Position numbers and translations under genes: made by a program. This document shows, one piece after another, positions 1 to 13,244 of a DNA stretch of 64,000 nt. The stretch lies in the NCBI RefSeq assembly GCF_027942865.1, contig NC_134515.1, positions 9,291,339-9,355,338 of the forward strand. Reading direction: 5' to 3'. Origin of the DNA: Odontesthes bonariensis (lineage: Eukaryota; Chordata; Actinopteri; Atheriniformes; Atherinopsidae). The notes below the pieces were generated by a model. That model worked only from the letters and a program-made list of their open reading frames with translations. It was not told the origin of the DNA and made no database searches. Position 1 is the first letter of the stretch. Each line of letters opens with the position of its first letter.

Positions 1-685
1 AGTGAAGTTTGTGAATGTTAAAACGATGTGGTTTTTTTACCTGTTTTGAAGCCCATTCCGGGGCCTGAAACTTGCCTGGAGCACCTGGAGGCTGCGGTTC
101 ACCGCTTTGGTTTGCAGCCCTGCACCAGATCACTTTGCTTTACATCTTTGTGAACTTCTGATGGCATATTTTTGGCTCCTTCAACGTCACAACAAATCCA
201 TTTGCATGGCTCAGACGGAGACGTGTTCAACTTTAACACCAAGAGATTCCATGTTGAATAGAAAACTTAAAAATCTTTTTACCAATATCTATTAAAAGTC
301 TCTCACAGCCAGGCCAGAGCTCCACAGCACTGGGGGAGGGTAGCAAAATGGTGCTGAAACCACCCCCAAATTTTCTTAATATTCCCTAAAACTAACACCT
401 TGTGAGGTGCTAAAATTGAGTGTAAAGTTGCTCATTCGTAAAATAAAATGCAATCCCAAGAGCCAGACTTTTTGGAGCTGCTTCTGGCACTAATGTAGCA
501 CAACTGATAAGACATTTTAATACTTAGTGCAAGGCAAAATGCAGAAGGATTATATAGCAAATCCCTTGAAACAACTGACAAGGTCACAGGTGCATTTATT
601 AAAGCATTAACGCAACTAAGGCACAAATACTGCTGAAGGAGTGCCAAACAACAGCCGTCGGATGTGGACCCTTTCTTTATTCTCG
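1..685. other. Unassigned sequence, no gene seen
   Basis: Mixed-composition DNA with only short chance reading frames. I see no conserved exon, RNA gene or transposon end before the hAT target site at 686. It may be intron of a gene extending left of the window. Confidence 0.4.
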
Positions 686-693
686 ACCCTACA

Positions 694-1184
694 GCAGCGG
701 TCCCCAACCGTTTTTGCGCCACGGACCAGTTAAATGTCAGACAATATTTTCACGGACCGGCCTTTAAAGGTGAGAGCCGATCGCCGCATATTATGCAGAG
801 CGGGCTTGATGCGTGGGAATCACCTGTCACAATAAATCCATATATTAAGTATGACTCCTGGTGTTGTCTGTTAAATGCAGCTTTCTTTTTCTTAGTGGTC
901 ATAGGCTCTTCTTCTGTCTCCTCACTGGGCCTTTTCCCCTTTGCAAAGAAACTTTAGAAAGACGTCTGTTTTTCACTCATTTTGCTAGCTTGTGGGTTTA
1001 ATATTAGCGTTAATGTATCACGTGACCGAAACAAGCATCTTGACACGTGTAAAGAGTGAGTCACAGACGGATGTAACGGAGAGAAATCGGTCATTTTTCA
1101 AAATAAAACATTGTTCAGACTCAAAAAATAAATAAAACGGAAATAATGTAAGTTATTTATGCTTTCTGTGCGGCCCGGTACCAA
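694..1184. mobile_element. Short non-autonomous hAT-type element with 8-bp target-site duplication
   Basis: The 491-bp element is flanked on both sides by the same 8 bases, ACCCTACA (686-693 and 1185-1192), the duplication length made by hAT transposases. The left end reads GCAGCGGTCCCCAACC and the right end contains CGGCCCGGTACCAA, a terminal pattern common in vertebrate non-autonomous hATs. No transposase reading frame is present. The perfect duplication suggests a fairly young insertion. Confidence 0.75.
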
Positions 1185-1192
1185 ACCCTACA

Positions 1193-2645
1193 GCATCCTG
1201 GCTGTACGGGTGTGCTGTCGGCAAGCTTCAGAGTGGGTAGAGATGAAGGGAGGGACATGATGAATTAGTATGAGAGCAAACAAAGGACAGTGGGACAGTA
1301 AGGCCTACACAGAGATCCTGTGTGAGGGTTAACTAAACTGATGAAGGCTGCACTTTTCTGGCTGCACACAGAAAGGCCGCGAGGCTGAATGCCAAAAAGC
1401 TTTCGTCTTTTTTTCAGCATATCAATGTGTCTGCAATGAATTAAACCATCTGCACACTCTTCATTGGCTGGAAGACGGTGTGTCCTCCAACAGCTCGTTA
1501 AAGTCTTGGACTCCAACAAAGACTGATGTCCTTTTCTCTCTGTTGTCACTAAAATAATTCACTCATCTAAGCTCTCCTTTGCAGCTGTATTTGAAGGGAA
1601 ATTGCCTTTCCTTGATGTAACTTTTCAACACCACCCTTAGCCACTGGTAGGAGCTACAATCAAAGCTGAGTGTTTGTTGGCAGCAATCAAACAACACTCA
1701 GTTTCCATGAGGCTCCGTCTCTCCCGGCCTCTGGACAACTTGAAATAATACCCACTGCTCCGTGCAGCTGCAGAATAACACAGCAATCACACCGAGTTCC
1801 GCTTCCCACAGCAGAAGTCTGCGCTGCGAGCAAATAGAAAAGTGGAATCAATCATAAAAAGTAACCCAACTGTTTAGTCTCTGCTGAGTTGGGATGTTTC
1901 AATACTGAGCCAATAGCTGAAAGCCATTAAACTGATTACTCTATTAAACCTTTTTCCACCTTTGAAATAGCTCCCAGCATGAAGGTGCCAGCAAGGAACC
2001 AACACAAACATGTTCCCTCATCTCTGCCTGACAGTTATTTAACTGCTGCTGGTATCTGTAACTCAGTCTGGAACAAAGCGTAATGTTATCGCTGCATCTT
2101 TGGCGCTTCAACACTCCACTGAATCTTCCTAAAGGTTGTTTTTTTACATCAAAAGTTGTTTGGATTTGCGAATGGTAAAAAAAAAAATTTAAAAATGTAT
2201 TTATTTATGCTGCGTTGCACTTCTCTAGTCTGTGCTGAACAGGACAACGCACACAGACACAGGCTATGACTCGACTCACTGCCTTTCCACTTAATGGAAG
2301 ACTCCTCATATCTCCTGAGCCAGTCACCCCCCCACAGGACCGCTTTTCAATCAGTCTTCCAGGAAAGCTCTTCCAGACCTCCCTACACAGCAGCAGACCC
2401 CCGCTGGATGCTGGGCCGGGTCTTTAAAGAACTCTTTGAATACAGTGTCAAATGAGCCATTTTAATACATTTGATAAAATTGGCAACAACCGTTTAGCTC
2501 ATTTTAATTAAAGTAACCCCACCGGCCTTTGAGTAGAACACAAATTACAGAGCACACAGAAGTCCAAGTATGGTCAATGCATCAGCCATCTAAACGTTAA
2601 CATATCCAACTTTATTACGCAGCATCGCAACTCTTTCTTATTGGT
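1193..2645. other. Unassigned sequence, no gene seen
   Basis: No convincing exon, repeat end or RNA gene. A-rich runs near 2177 and AT-rich patches are the only low-complexity features. Confidence 0.35.
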
Positions 2646-2647
2646 TT

Positions 2648-3256
2648 TGTACTATAAGCCGCTACTTTTTCCCAGGCTTTGAGCACCGCAGCTTATAATA
2701 CGGTGCAGCTGATATGTGTTTTTCATTTTTTTTCATGCAGCCAAAAACATTTTGCCCCCTAACATTAGACCAATAAAATTAAAGAATAGTTCACAGTGGT
2801 CCAATGAAATTGTACGACAAATCAAACACACTTACACCATTAAATTATTGCAAATCGGTCATTTGTACTCACCCTCAACATGGAAAACAAACGAAGAAAA
2901 GCCAGTGAGAGCGACAACGAAGAGCCTGAAGTGAGTGACTTTTCTGAGGCTGTTCAATTGTTCAAACATTGAAGAAGAGGACTTTGATGGTTTTAGAGCG
3001 CAAGAAGAAAGATGAAGAAGGCGATCAGTGACTTTTCCTGGTAGGCTACTGTCTTTTTTTCCTCCCAAACCAGCTGTGTTACAGGCGCAGTTTGAAAGAT
3101 AAGCATTTGCATGTATTTGTTTATGTTACCATAACCATTTAATTAAAAGTTTAGAAATCCTCGTGTGTAACATCTTTCTGTGTAAATATCTCATGTTACA
3201 ATGTGGACACCCACGGCTTATAATCAGGTGCGCTCTTTAGTCCGGAATTTACGGTA
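2648..3256. mobile_element. Degenerate DNA-transposon remnant (ends of the 'actataagccgc' type)
   Basis: The left end contains ACTATAAGCCGCTACTTTTT and the right end, read in reverse complement, starts GTACCGTAAATTCCGGACTA and continues into ATAAGCCG, a related terminal pattern. This combination is frequent in fish short DNA transposons. Between the ends is a short acidic reading frame (from about 2880 on +, starting MENKRRKASESDNEEPE) that soon hits stops and could be the decayed N-terminus of a transposase. Family assignment is uncertain; the ends are too diverged to show a clean target duplication. Confidence 0.45.
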
Positions 3257-3259
3257 CCT

Positions 3260-5935
3260 AACAAAAAAAAAAAAGGGGGTTGCACACTTTTTATAGCTAC
3301 ACAGCTGCTCAGAGGAGACATGTTTGTTGGTTATTGAGACAAGGTTTCAGGACTCAGATTATCTATGAAGATGTGAAATATGCATCAGCTGGCCTTTCCA
3401 AAGGTTAATAAGTTATAGCCTGACAAGCTCACGTCTGAGACCTCGGAAAATGTTATTTATGAGTTGACGGTGCTCTTTTTCTTTGTTTTCCATTTTAATA
3501 CTACACAAAAAGTACAAATAAAGCAGAAACAACTTCACTCTGGGCAATGAGAACATAAAACTGCTTATTGTCCAAAAGATGAACAATATTATCACATGTT
3601 TTGACCATATTTAGTCCAGTAATCCAGTCAGTCTGCTGCACTGCGCTGGAAGGAGCCGTGACTTTAAGTGTGCCCACGTGCACGCATGCTTATTATTCCA
3701 TACACACCGCTGCTGCTGCTGCTGGAAACAAATGATATCTTTACCCACAGAGATCCTGCCTTTGTTTCCAATATATCCACGGGACAGAGGAGAATTGCAT
3801 CTTCCTTAGTGCGCCACTTTCCGAGGTCAGAAAATGTGTCTTTTAGCTTTGCATCATGTTCATTTATCTGCTCACAATGCAAGTTGTTTTGTGACAAATG
3901 TGTAGATTAATACATAAATATATTTATAAGACCTGCAACAAACACGCATAAATCTGACAGGGAATGGCCCTTTATTTTTTACTTTACAGGAAATAAGTGA
4001 CAGCTAGCTGGAGCCGATCACATAGTTAACTTATAATCAGTTAACACTGATTATATCAAATGGGAGAAATGATTCCATCCTGACACTGTAAAAGTTTACA
4101 CATTTTCAAAGGAGTACATCCGTTATTGAGAAGTGTTCACTGAAAGGAAGACGAACGTATACAAGTCTTTAGATGCATGCAACTTCTGACACTGATCATA
4201 GTTTTGCATTTTCTTTTACATTCCAGTTGGAACTGCTGGGAATTTGCCACATTTGGGACTCGTGAGATGCTTGTCCACCTGGATCCACAATCTGTTTTTA
4301 ATCCGGACAAAAAGCTGTGAGCTCCCCAATAACTTCACAATTCCTGGCTATCTTTTTGACTATTGACACACTACTTTGGTTGGACATGCACACTTGTGAT
4401 GTTTCACAAAAACATGTCTATGCAGTGAATAATATGCAGTGACTGAGTGAACAGTCTAGTTTCCCTGATAGCTGGGAGTTAAATAAGCCTTCCAAATGAA
4501 AAGCCGACTCATCTTCCTGTTGTTTGAGCTGCTTAACAGTTGTTTTCTCTACACATACCACACCGCTTCATTACTTTTTAATCGTTTTCCCGTCCTCCAA
4601 CATATCCTCCAGGCTCAGAAGTCCCCAAACGGCTGAATGTCCAAACCGTCTACCGCTTAATCTTCTGATGGAAACATTGGCTAAATTCCACAGTCTTCTT
4701 ACCCGGGTTAATGTCTTTAAAAGGCTGCCGTCTGCGTGCATGTGTGGAAGCCACCATATCTGTCCCACACAAGCTGCACTAATCACAGCTAAATACATTT
4801 CACGCTCGCACTCTGCGTCTATCCTGCAGAGCACAGGAGGCTGATTCATCACAGCTGACACAGAACACATCCTCAGAGAGTGTGCATTAACTGTCTGGAT
4901 CAAAAATGGTAATTATGGAGCTCAGAATCTCACAGTTATCGCAATGAAAAATTATGAATCTGACCTTTTTGACATTGTGCATGAACAGACTCCCTTAAGA
5001 GCCTCGTTATTCTGAGAGGTAGATGTTTGAGGCATCATCTATTAAAAACATTTTGGATCCATTTCAAAATGGATGAAATAGAAAAGGTGTCCCTGCATTT
5101 AGAAGGCCAACAACATTTACGGCCCATTTTAAGAGCTTTGCTACATCCCAACTTAATATTTTCATTAATATTTCCAGATTTCTGTTTGTTTACCCGCATG
5201 CACTCACAGCAGGTTGGGTTTGACTGGAAGTGATGAAGTGCACAGGGCTGTTTCTCCCTACAGTGCACAAGTTGGGGTTTTATTGAATAACTGAATGTCT
5301 GTTGTTATTGTGTATCCATTCATCTGGGAGCCTAACAGCACCACAGCACAGAGAATAACTCCTAAACCTAAATTCATTGAGGATTCCTGTTTTCCCCTCC
5401 TCATAAAACACGTGCAAAGACACTTTTAAGTATCACTGGGACAGAAAATTTGCTCAGAATTTGTTAGTTATTTTTCCCAATATAAATTACTTTTCAAAAG
5501 GAACTACTCGTTCTTTCTATATGTTTTTCTTCCAAGCAGCCAGACTTTGGCCTCCTTTAAGGTGGTCTTGAGCTCTCTGAAGGTCTTTCTTTTCCACTCA
5601 GTTTCAGTCCCGTCCTTCTAACTGATCGTTTTCAGAAGATTCTTTTTAAATCTGTTTGGCCACTTAACACTGACCTATGAGTCATAAGGATATAAAAAAA
5701 AAAAAAAAACTCAAAGTAGGAATCAGCATTGTGTCAACACACAAACAACTTAGAAAAGAAGCCATTTTAAATTGTATGTGTTTTAGCCGCTTTGTTACCA
5801 GCAGCCTGTTGCAAAGACAGATTGTCTAAATTTCCTCAGTTGCATAAATAATATTTTTTAAAAAATGAAGAAAATTACAGGCATGGAAAATATTTCTGCA
5901 GCAACAAGGTGATTCCCAAAGAGCTGTTAGCTGAA
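3260..5935. other. Unassigned sequence, no gene seen
   Basis: About 2.7 kb with only short reading frames on both strands, a short CTG/GCT run near 3710 and an A-run at 5694-5710. The longest frames (about 105-110 codons at 4524-4903) overlap on opposite strands, lack splice context and resemble no family I know. Confidence 0.35.
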
Positions 5936-5939
5936 AACT

Positions 5940-6466
5940 TGGCATATCTCAGCACGGTGTGCAGTGTGTCCTTAAAACATTTGAGGAAACTGGACAAGTG
6001 GAGGACAAAAGAAGAAGTGTCAGGCCTAAAGAACTATCTACAGCAGATGAACAGGATCTGAAAGTGATGTCCTTAAGAAAGAGGAAAAAATCCAGCAAAG
6101 ACCTGACACAGGAGCTGAGAGATGCATCTGGACCTTCAGCTGATCCATCTGCTGTTGGCCCAAGCCTCATCAGAAATGGGCTCCATGGAAGGGTGGCTGT
6201 CAAGAAGCCGTTCTTAAGGAAGGGAAACAGGGAGAAAAGGCTGAGCTGTGCCAAAGGACACAAGAAGTGGACTGAAAATCAGTGGCAGCAGGTCTGATGG
6301 AGGGATGAATCCTCCCCAGAGCCCGGAGCTCAACATTACTGAAGCAGTGTGGGATCATGTTGGCAGAGAACGGAACAAAAGGCAGCCCACATCCAAAGAA
6401 GAGCTTTGGGATGTCCTTCAAGAAGCCTGGAGAACTACAGAGTACATCAGTACTGTATGATAAAAG
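5940..6466 (+). pseudogene. Tc1/mariner transposase pseudogene, core deleted
   Basis: A Tc1-like transposase would nick and insert DNA at TA sites. The N-terminal paired-like DNA-binding part is readable from about 5949 (GQVEDKRRSVRPKELSTADE, then repeated helix-turn-helix-like sequence) to the WTENQWQQV segment near 6275-6297. That ends in a TGA followed by WRDES, matching the first catalytic region of Tc1 proteins. The sequence then jumps directly to the C-terminal PQSPELNITEAVWDHV block (6312-6366) and ends near EAWRTTEY (6427-6447). Most of the DDE catalytic core between these blocks is missing, and the two parts lie in different frames, so this copy is dead. No inverted ends were recognised. 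Confidence 0.8.
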
Positions 6467-6491
6467 GATAAATACCTTTACAACACCTTAC

Positions 6492-6590
6492 TATACAAAA
6501 CCAAGGACTTTATGTTCAGTATGAAGCCATCAGAGCTCAGTGATACAGGGCCAGACAATAAACATGAAAGTGAGATGTAAATCACACATA
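6492..6590. repeat. Dispersed ~100-bp repeat, second copy at 33155-33251
   Basis: The block beginning near AAGGACTTTATG and containing AAGCCATCAGAGCTCAGTGA recurs at about 33170-33251 with a handful of differences. The flanks of the two copies are unrelated. The class of repeat is unknown. Confidence 0.6.
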
Positions 6591-6599
6591 ATTCATTAT

Positions 6600-7805
6600 G
6601 CCAACTCAGAAAACTGGGAACCTTAAATTCTACATCCATCATCAGATTCTGAAAATGAACAAAGACATACTTTAGCCGCCAAAGTCTGGTTCATAAATGA
6701 CCCATGACTGCTGGAGATGAGAGAAAGTTCAACAAGAGGACAAGCCTCAATTTCTAACAAGTACCAGATAACCTGCGATCCAAGATAAGACAAAATGACA
6801 GAAATAGTGGGAGAGAGCTGTGGAATAATCCCTAAAGAATAAAATGGATTCATCAAAGAAACTAGTACAAATTTAGCCTCAGTTGGTTCTGCAGAACAAA
6901 TCTTTTTTTCTTTCACCTGAGAAGAAATAAGACGACTGATGGAAAATGTCATGTTCTAATTGATCAACTTCTATCCAACAAGTCCAACTGCCGCATCAAT
7001 CAACCATTTCATCAGTCTCTTCTTCTCTGGCCCTCATTATTTCTTCTCTGATGACTAAAAGGCAGAGCCCCCTTCCTGGTGAGCCCTGAGTGAAGGTGTC
7101 ACTTCTCTGGCACAACAAGAACAGCCAGAGCACCATGTGTCTCTGCTGGATCCAGCCAACCAGGCCCAGACGCTGCATGTCAGCTGTAATCCTCATTATG
7201 CAAATTAACTCACACCGAGTTCAAAGGGGGAAAGGAAGCAGGGCAATGAACTAGTTGGAATCCGTTTCGGAGAGCAGACAGCAGTAACCAGAGGAAGAGC
7301 TTTAAATGCTTTTAACGCTGCTTTTATGCAGTGACACGAGGAGCAAGAAGATGGCAAAGAGACATTTAAAATAAAATAATAACTTTCTTCAGTAAAGGAA
7401 AGTTTAGCACAATGTTGCTGGCCAGTGATTAGGCAAATTATTAAACAGCTGGATGGATTGATAACTCCGGAATAATCACCTCACTAAACCCTGCACTGTG
7501 ACACAGTGCACGCGGCTGTTCATTTCTGCCACCCAACCCTCCAAACAGCAGAACAGCTGAAGGCTGACAACCAGGACACCACAGCGCAGATTATTCTGGA
7601 TGTGGCGTCCAAACGAATCCATTTAATCCTCGTTCACCATCTTTAAATGAGGAAAACCGCTTCATTAAACGTGGGAGTTCTTAAACTTACGCACGTGTGT
7701 ATGCGCCTTCGTCATCATTTGATCGAAATTATCTCGTCAGGTGGAACACCTGTGCGCAGACTTCCCGCTAGTTCTAACAACATTTAAGTCCATAATAAAC
7801 TGCTG
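6600..7805. other. Unassigned sequence, no gene seen
   Basis: No recognisable coding or repeat features. It immediately precedes the CpG-rich block and, if the gene suspected there is on the minus strand, would be its first intron. Confidence 0.3.
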
Positions 7806-7809
7806 GTCG

Positions 7810-8345
7810 CCATTAAAATGCATGAAATAAGAGCGAAAACGTGGAAAGTTTGTTGTCAACGCGCCTTACCTTCGTCTCTGAAGGGTCAGCGGTGCGTCGA
7901 AGCTCAAAGGAGAAGCTCCCATTCACTGCTGGAAAACGGCGTAGTACCGGGCGGAGACACCGGCGGAAACGTCGCCTTGGAGCACCTTTTCGGTGGTAAA
8001 ATCCTGGGAAACTCACAGTTGCCGTCGTCTTTCTTGCGCTGCTTGAAAACCTCCCCCCCCTGCTGCGTGCTTTACGCGTCCCTCTCCTCACTAACCAGCG
8101 CGCAATTACGCAGGCACGACAACAACTCCAGCGTCCGGTTTCCCAGCTCTCCTCTCACCGACCTGAAGCGACAGCACCCGACTCATTCCCGCTTTAACTT
8201 CAACATTCACACGTTGTCGGCGTCTTGCTGCTGTGGCTGCGAGCTTTCCGCGGCTCGTCACCAGAATCAGGTAACTACAGACTCACCTGAAGGGAAGGAT
8301 GCTGAAGCTGAAGCTGGCAGGATCCGCGACTGCCCTCATGCGGTG
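7810..8345. promoter_or_regulatory. CpG-rich block, probable promoter / first exon of a gene mostly outside the window
   Basis: This is the most CpG-dense unique stretch in the first 13 kb, unlike its AT-rich surroundings. On the minus strand a strong donor ACGAAG|GTAAGG ends a candidate first exon at 7870. On the plus strand a good donor AATCAG|GTAACT ends a candidate exon at 8270. Open frames of 92 (minus) and 200 (plus) codons cross the block but neither resembles a known protein, and high GC alone lengthens chance frames. The likeliest reading is a CpG-island promoter with a noncoding or short coding first exon. Because no exon is recognisable to the left, the downstream exons would lie beyond the window edge. 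Direction is unresolved. Confidence 0.45.
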
Positions 8346-8419
8346 GAGGACACTCTGAACCCCCACTTAAATCCACAAATAGATTTATCTGGAAAAAACT
8401 ATCTGTTAAAAAGCCCTTA

Positions 8420-10580
8420 AAAACGTGTTTTTAACCACACAGAAACATCCTGTCTATTAATCATAGTTTATATCGATAATTCACGTCAAATGTGCAAATA
8501 ATTAGGTAATTTATTAAATAAAGTAACTCAGTATAACTGCAACTTTAAACTGGGTGCAACTTATTCCTCAAATCACAAACATGTAGGATGACGCTCATTC
8601 TGCACGTGCTAACTGGTAATTAGTAAACCATGGCTGAATTAATCATATAAAACTCAGTTTTATCACTGATGAGAGTGGAGAGAACTAATTAAAAAATGTT
8701 TAAAAAAGAACTTGAATCTGTAATTTGTTTGAATCTTTAATAGACGCAAGTAAAAAGTAAATGATTTTCAGTTTCAAAACAACCGTTGTGTTGCATCACT
8801 CTTCATTTTAAAGACTGTTTAATCATTTGGAAACAGAGGAATCTGTGTCCATTGTTGCTGAATCCCAGATTTCAGCTGCTCAACAGCCCATTGTTGTTGT
8901 TGTTGTCTGATTCTGCTCTTCATGATGCTCCTCACAGGAGACAGATGTGGACTGCAGGCAGGCCAGTCAAACACTCTGTGTCCACCGTCTTTCTGTCCAT
9001 CTGAGATGAGCTCGTTTTCCTGCACTGATCTGATATGCAGCTTCGTCCTTGTGATACAGTTTCAGGTTACAGCTCTAAATGCAACAGCAGTGTTGAGTGA
9101 ATTTTTTTTTTTTCAAGGTACTCCCAAGCCCACGTGGCATTATAGATCGCAGTGTTGAAACGGTTTGATTTCCAGTGCCGCCTGAAGGTCACACAGTCCA
9201 ACGGTGTTTTATTTATTTTTTTTGTCCTTGTCCTTTACAGGCTGAGATTTTCCCAGACTGCATGCATCTTTTCACAGAAAGACCAAAGTTCCTTTCAATC
9301 TTGCACTGAGAAAAATGTTTCTGAACTAGCACAAAGGTTTGAGCATTGATTCATCCGTATCTGAACAGCCAAACCCTTTGGTGGATGCTCCTTTTATTCT
9401 CAGTCCCAACACCATCACTAGTCGTCAGTTATTCAACTGACTGTAGAACGTTTCAAATTGTAGTTACTTACACATCCAATAAACTTTTCCATCTTGGATG
9501 CAAAGAAAAAAGCTAGAAAACCTCTCTGGAAATTAGGTTTGTAGAGCCTAAAATAACAAGAACAGGAGAACATACAAAGCAGGAATATATATATGCTAAT
9601 ATATACATTACAATAATATATATATATATATAGTAGTTTTGTATATACTACCGTCCTACAAAGGAGTCCTTTCTATTCATATCATCATTCTGGTGTAGTT
9701 TCTACTTTTGATATCTCGTCTTGCAGCACCACTGATATCAATCACACTGTTTATGACTCGAGACAAATTAAAAGTCTCTGAGGCAGCCAAATGTACGAAT
9801 ATTTCAAAGCGTACAAACAGAATTACCTTGATAAGTCCTCACTTCAAACATTTCAGCACTGCACTTTAATCTCGTGCCAAACAACAAAGGCAGGAAGCAC
9901 TTTATCTTATAAGCAAGTCGAGTTCTGCTTCCACTCTTCATTTCTTCAGGTGACTCTGGTTGCCGTAGCGATGCTGATGAATGCAGTTGTATTCAACAAC
10001 ATTAAAATTTTAAAAAAGCCATTTAAACTTGCCGTGTTCTAATCCCCATGAACTGAGCAAATATAACAACACGAGCCCCGACACACACAGACACAAAGAT
10101 GTGGATGATCTGCATCACAAGGGTGACTGGAGAACATCTGTAACAGACAGATGTGCTCAGGCTGTCGTTAGAAAAACACAAAAACAGCTCGGTAACAAAA
10201 CATTACATTTTATTCAACAGTTTTGTAATATTTGACATCAGGAACGTTAACAAATGAAAAATAAGGTTCATTTTTCAAACTTCAAGTATTGATGAGTTGT
10301 GCAGTTAAATGAATGTCAGCGCCACCTTAAAATAAAACCTTAAGCTCGTCAATCGGCTGATTTTACGGTATTCTACGGCTGCTTTGGCTTGTTTTCCACT
10401 AAAGACCTTCAACGTGTAACGTCTTTTTAAACGATTACATGCAAAATTACCAAAATCTTTCTTTTAATTTGACCAATTTCTTTTGTTTCTTTCTTTGGGG
10501 AAATCAATATTTTTTTTCCTCACAACTGGCTGGGGGACACTTTGTGAAATAAGTATCAATAATTGAAAGAGTTATGGCAT
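8420..10580. other. Unassigned AT-rich sequence, no gene seen
   Basis: No conserved exon or clear transposon end. It includes a short TTG run at 8894-8907 and an AT dinucleotide stretch at about 9590-9630. Confidence 0.3.
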
Positions 10581-10586
10581 AACACA

Positions 10587-11260
10587 CTCACCGGCCACTT
10601 TATCAGGGACACCTTGCAGCTCAATAAAAGGTTGGACCCCTTTTTGCCTTCAGAACTGCTTTAATTCTTCGTGGCATCCTTTCAACAAGGTGTTGGAAAC
10701 ATTCCTCAGATTTTGCTCCATACTGACATGACAGCATCACACAGTTGCTGCAGATTTGTCGGCTGCACATCTAGATGCCAATCTCCCGTTCCACCACATC
10801 CCAAAGGTGCTCTGTTGGACTGAGATCTGGTGACTGTGGAGGCCATCTATAGATATATAGATCCGTTAACACATTAAATTTGACATATTTATAGAGCGTG
10901 TGCACGTTAATCTTGCCTAAAAAGCTAATTATGGCACTCTGTAAATTAATTTTATCATTTTCTTCTACATTTTTATCAGTGTTTTTGTTTTGTTTTACAT
11001 ATGTGTTTTAAAAGAAAAATAAGTTAATTATGCGTTAAAAAGGTTAAATTTCAGTTAACTTTTGTTCATTTTGAAAGCCCCACGGGCACCAACAACCATG
11101 CCACGTTCAAAGTCACTTAAATCCCCGTTCTGATGCTCGGTTTGAGCTTTAGCAAACTTGTCAGGACCACCTCTACGTGCCTAAATGCGTTGAGTTACAG
11201 CCATGCGATTGGCTGTTTGGGTTTAACTGTACAGGTGTTCCTAATAAAGTGGCCGGTGAG
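10587..11260. mobile_element. Non-autonomous DNA transposon with CTCACCGGCCACTTTAT inverted ends
   Basis: The left end reads CTCACCGGCCACTTTATCAG and the right end CCTAATAAAGTGGCCGGTGAG in reverse complement, giving about 20-bp terminal inverted repeats. The outer 250 bp on the left (to about 10850) and 170 bp on the right (from about 11080) look like parts of one element. The AT-rich middle (10850-11080) looks foreign or highly diverged. A related internal fragment with the string CCACGTTCAAAGTCACTTAA is also found near 53943. I cannot assign a superfamily, and no target duplication is clear. Confidence 0.65.
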
Positions 11261-11264
11261 TTTA

Positions 11265-13240
11265 TATCATTTTTCTTTTAGCTTTACGAAGCTGGTAGAG
11301 ATGATTTGGGTAGATTTACTTCCATTTCTTTGATAAGATGCAGTATAGTCACTAAAAAATGTGCTCCAGCAAATAGAAGAGCAGGACGTTAAAGGGTTAA
11401 AGCGTCCTAACGGAAGCCAAATGACGACTAATATTTCAGATTTGTTTGCATTTTATTTTATGGATTTTCTCAAACAACTGTTTCAATATTTTCTGAGACA
11501 TTTTAAAAAACTAAATATTCCGTTCAAACTGGAGTTATTTTCTCGCAGTCGATGCTGTGTGGATGGCAGATGTTGGGCCTGATGTTGCATCTTTTTACAC
11601 TCCTAAATGGTTCTTTCTGTATAGTTCTTTTAAAATGTGATTAACTTTCCAAAAAGCTACAAAACACTAAGTTTCAAAGATGAATTTGACAGAATAAATT
11701 TAAAATTTCAATAAATATTAAGATATTATTGTGAATTTTCTAATGTGCAGGAAATAAAATTAATTGTATTTTCAACATAATTTCCCATCCAATCTGTATA
11801 AATTCCATCTTTTTTCTTAATTTATTAACATTATCGTGTTATCTAAAACAGAATAAAGATGTCAGGTATATATTTAGTTTTTTTTACTGTGACACGTTGA
11901 AAGTGTAATATATCATTTTGACCCTCTCACGCCACTTCAGTGTTTTACCCACAGACCACGCTCACATTCATTTCCATCCTTTGGAAATTTCAAGTTTTAC
12001 ATTTAGTCTAATTCATCAGGAGCTCTTCTTCTTTTTAGATGCTCCATTTGTTTTTACATTAACTTATTTCAACTGGTTTCTTTCATCATTTCCTTCCAGT
12101 GTTTTTTCATATATATATTTACACATCAATGCACTCAGGGTTAAATAAAATAATATATATTAGCAGTGTATTCACACCCATCCTCTTTTTAAGTGTGCTC
12201 AGTTTTTGCTAAAATAAACCAACGCTACTATCACTCAACCCACATTTGAGTGTTTTCTTGTCCGTCTCTTCAAAATTGACCTGAGAAAAGAATTCTTCCA
12301 GAAAGTTTAACAATAAATATATACTTCTAAAGCAAAAATATCCTGACTTCCAAACAAATGCAACTTGTTAAGTATTTCCCACAAAGTGTTTTCAAATAAT
12401 AAAACCTGCAGAGGATAATTCAGTGCAAACAAAAGCCTGATGATGCGTCTCGGTGCCTCTGGGAAGGCATTTCTTTGTATGATCAAACTGCTGAAACAGG
12501 TGCATTCTGGACCCAGTCTGCTCTCACCTGAACACATCAGCTAAACATCTAAGATTTTGCCTTTTGCGATTCTATCTAATAAGATAAATCACATTTGACC
12601 ACAATATCGGCTCCAACTCAAAGCCAATTGCCATGTGAATCCCCTTCAGAGCCGTTGCTGTATCCAGTTATTACCTTCGGCTTCTGAGCGTGTAAAGCTT
12701 ATCTCAGTGATCCAAATGTGGCGACCCGGGGATGAAAGAGGTGGAGCTGCAGTGGACGCTCTTCGACATTATTCAACCCCAGTTCTGCCTTCAGTCATCC
12801 TGCGGAGTGATGAGTCACCGGCTGTAATCACAGTCCGTGCTCAGCTCAAAGCAGACAGTCCAGTCTAACAAACTATGAAGTGCTGCTTTTATAAGCCAAC
12901 TGTCCTTCATTCCTGCGATATTCAAACTACTTAAGATCTGCGATAATCCTACATAACTTTCTGCCACACTGTCGACATCTGGTGCGTCGCTCTGGCAGTT
13001 TATAACAATATATGTGATCATTAGATAATTATGATCCCTCCTCTGCGGTGCACATATTCAAGTAACCTTCCTCCACTTTTACCATTCTTCAATAAGTTCT
13101 TCATCTTTGTCTTAAAAATCCCTACGGACTAATTGTTGCGTTTGCTTCCCCCGTCTGAGCGGAAACAGCTGCATCCGAGTTATTCGCACCCTAAGCTGGA
13201 GGTTGTGAAACCGACATGCAGGGCGTTATGGGTTGGAGTG
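11265..13240. other. Unassigned AT-rich sequence downstream of the HAD-like gene
   Basis: No gene recognised. This is the 3' side of the minus-strand gene whose last coding exon ends at 13245, so the portion just below 13245 should contain its 3' untranslated region. I could not fix the polyadenylation site. Confidence 0.35.
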
Positions 13241-13244
13241 TGTT

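Noticed and set aside
7818..8420. 200-codon plus-strand frame in the CpG-rich block
   Set aside because: High GC makes long chance frames likely, an equally open frame exists on the other strand, and the translation resembles no family. I kept only the regulatory call.
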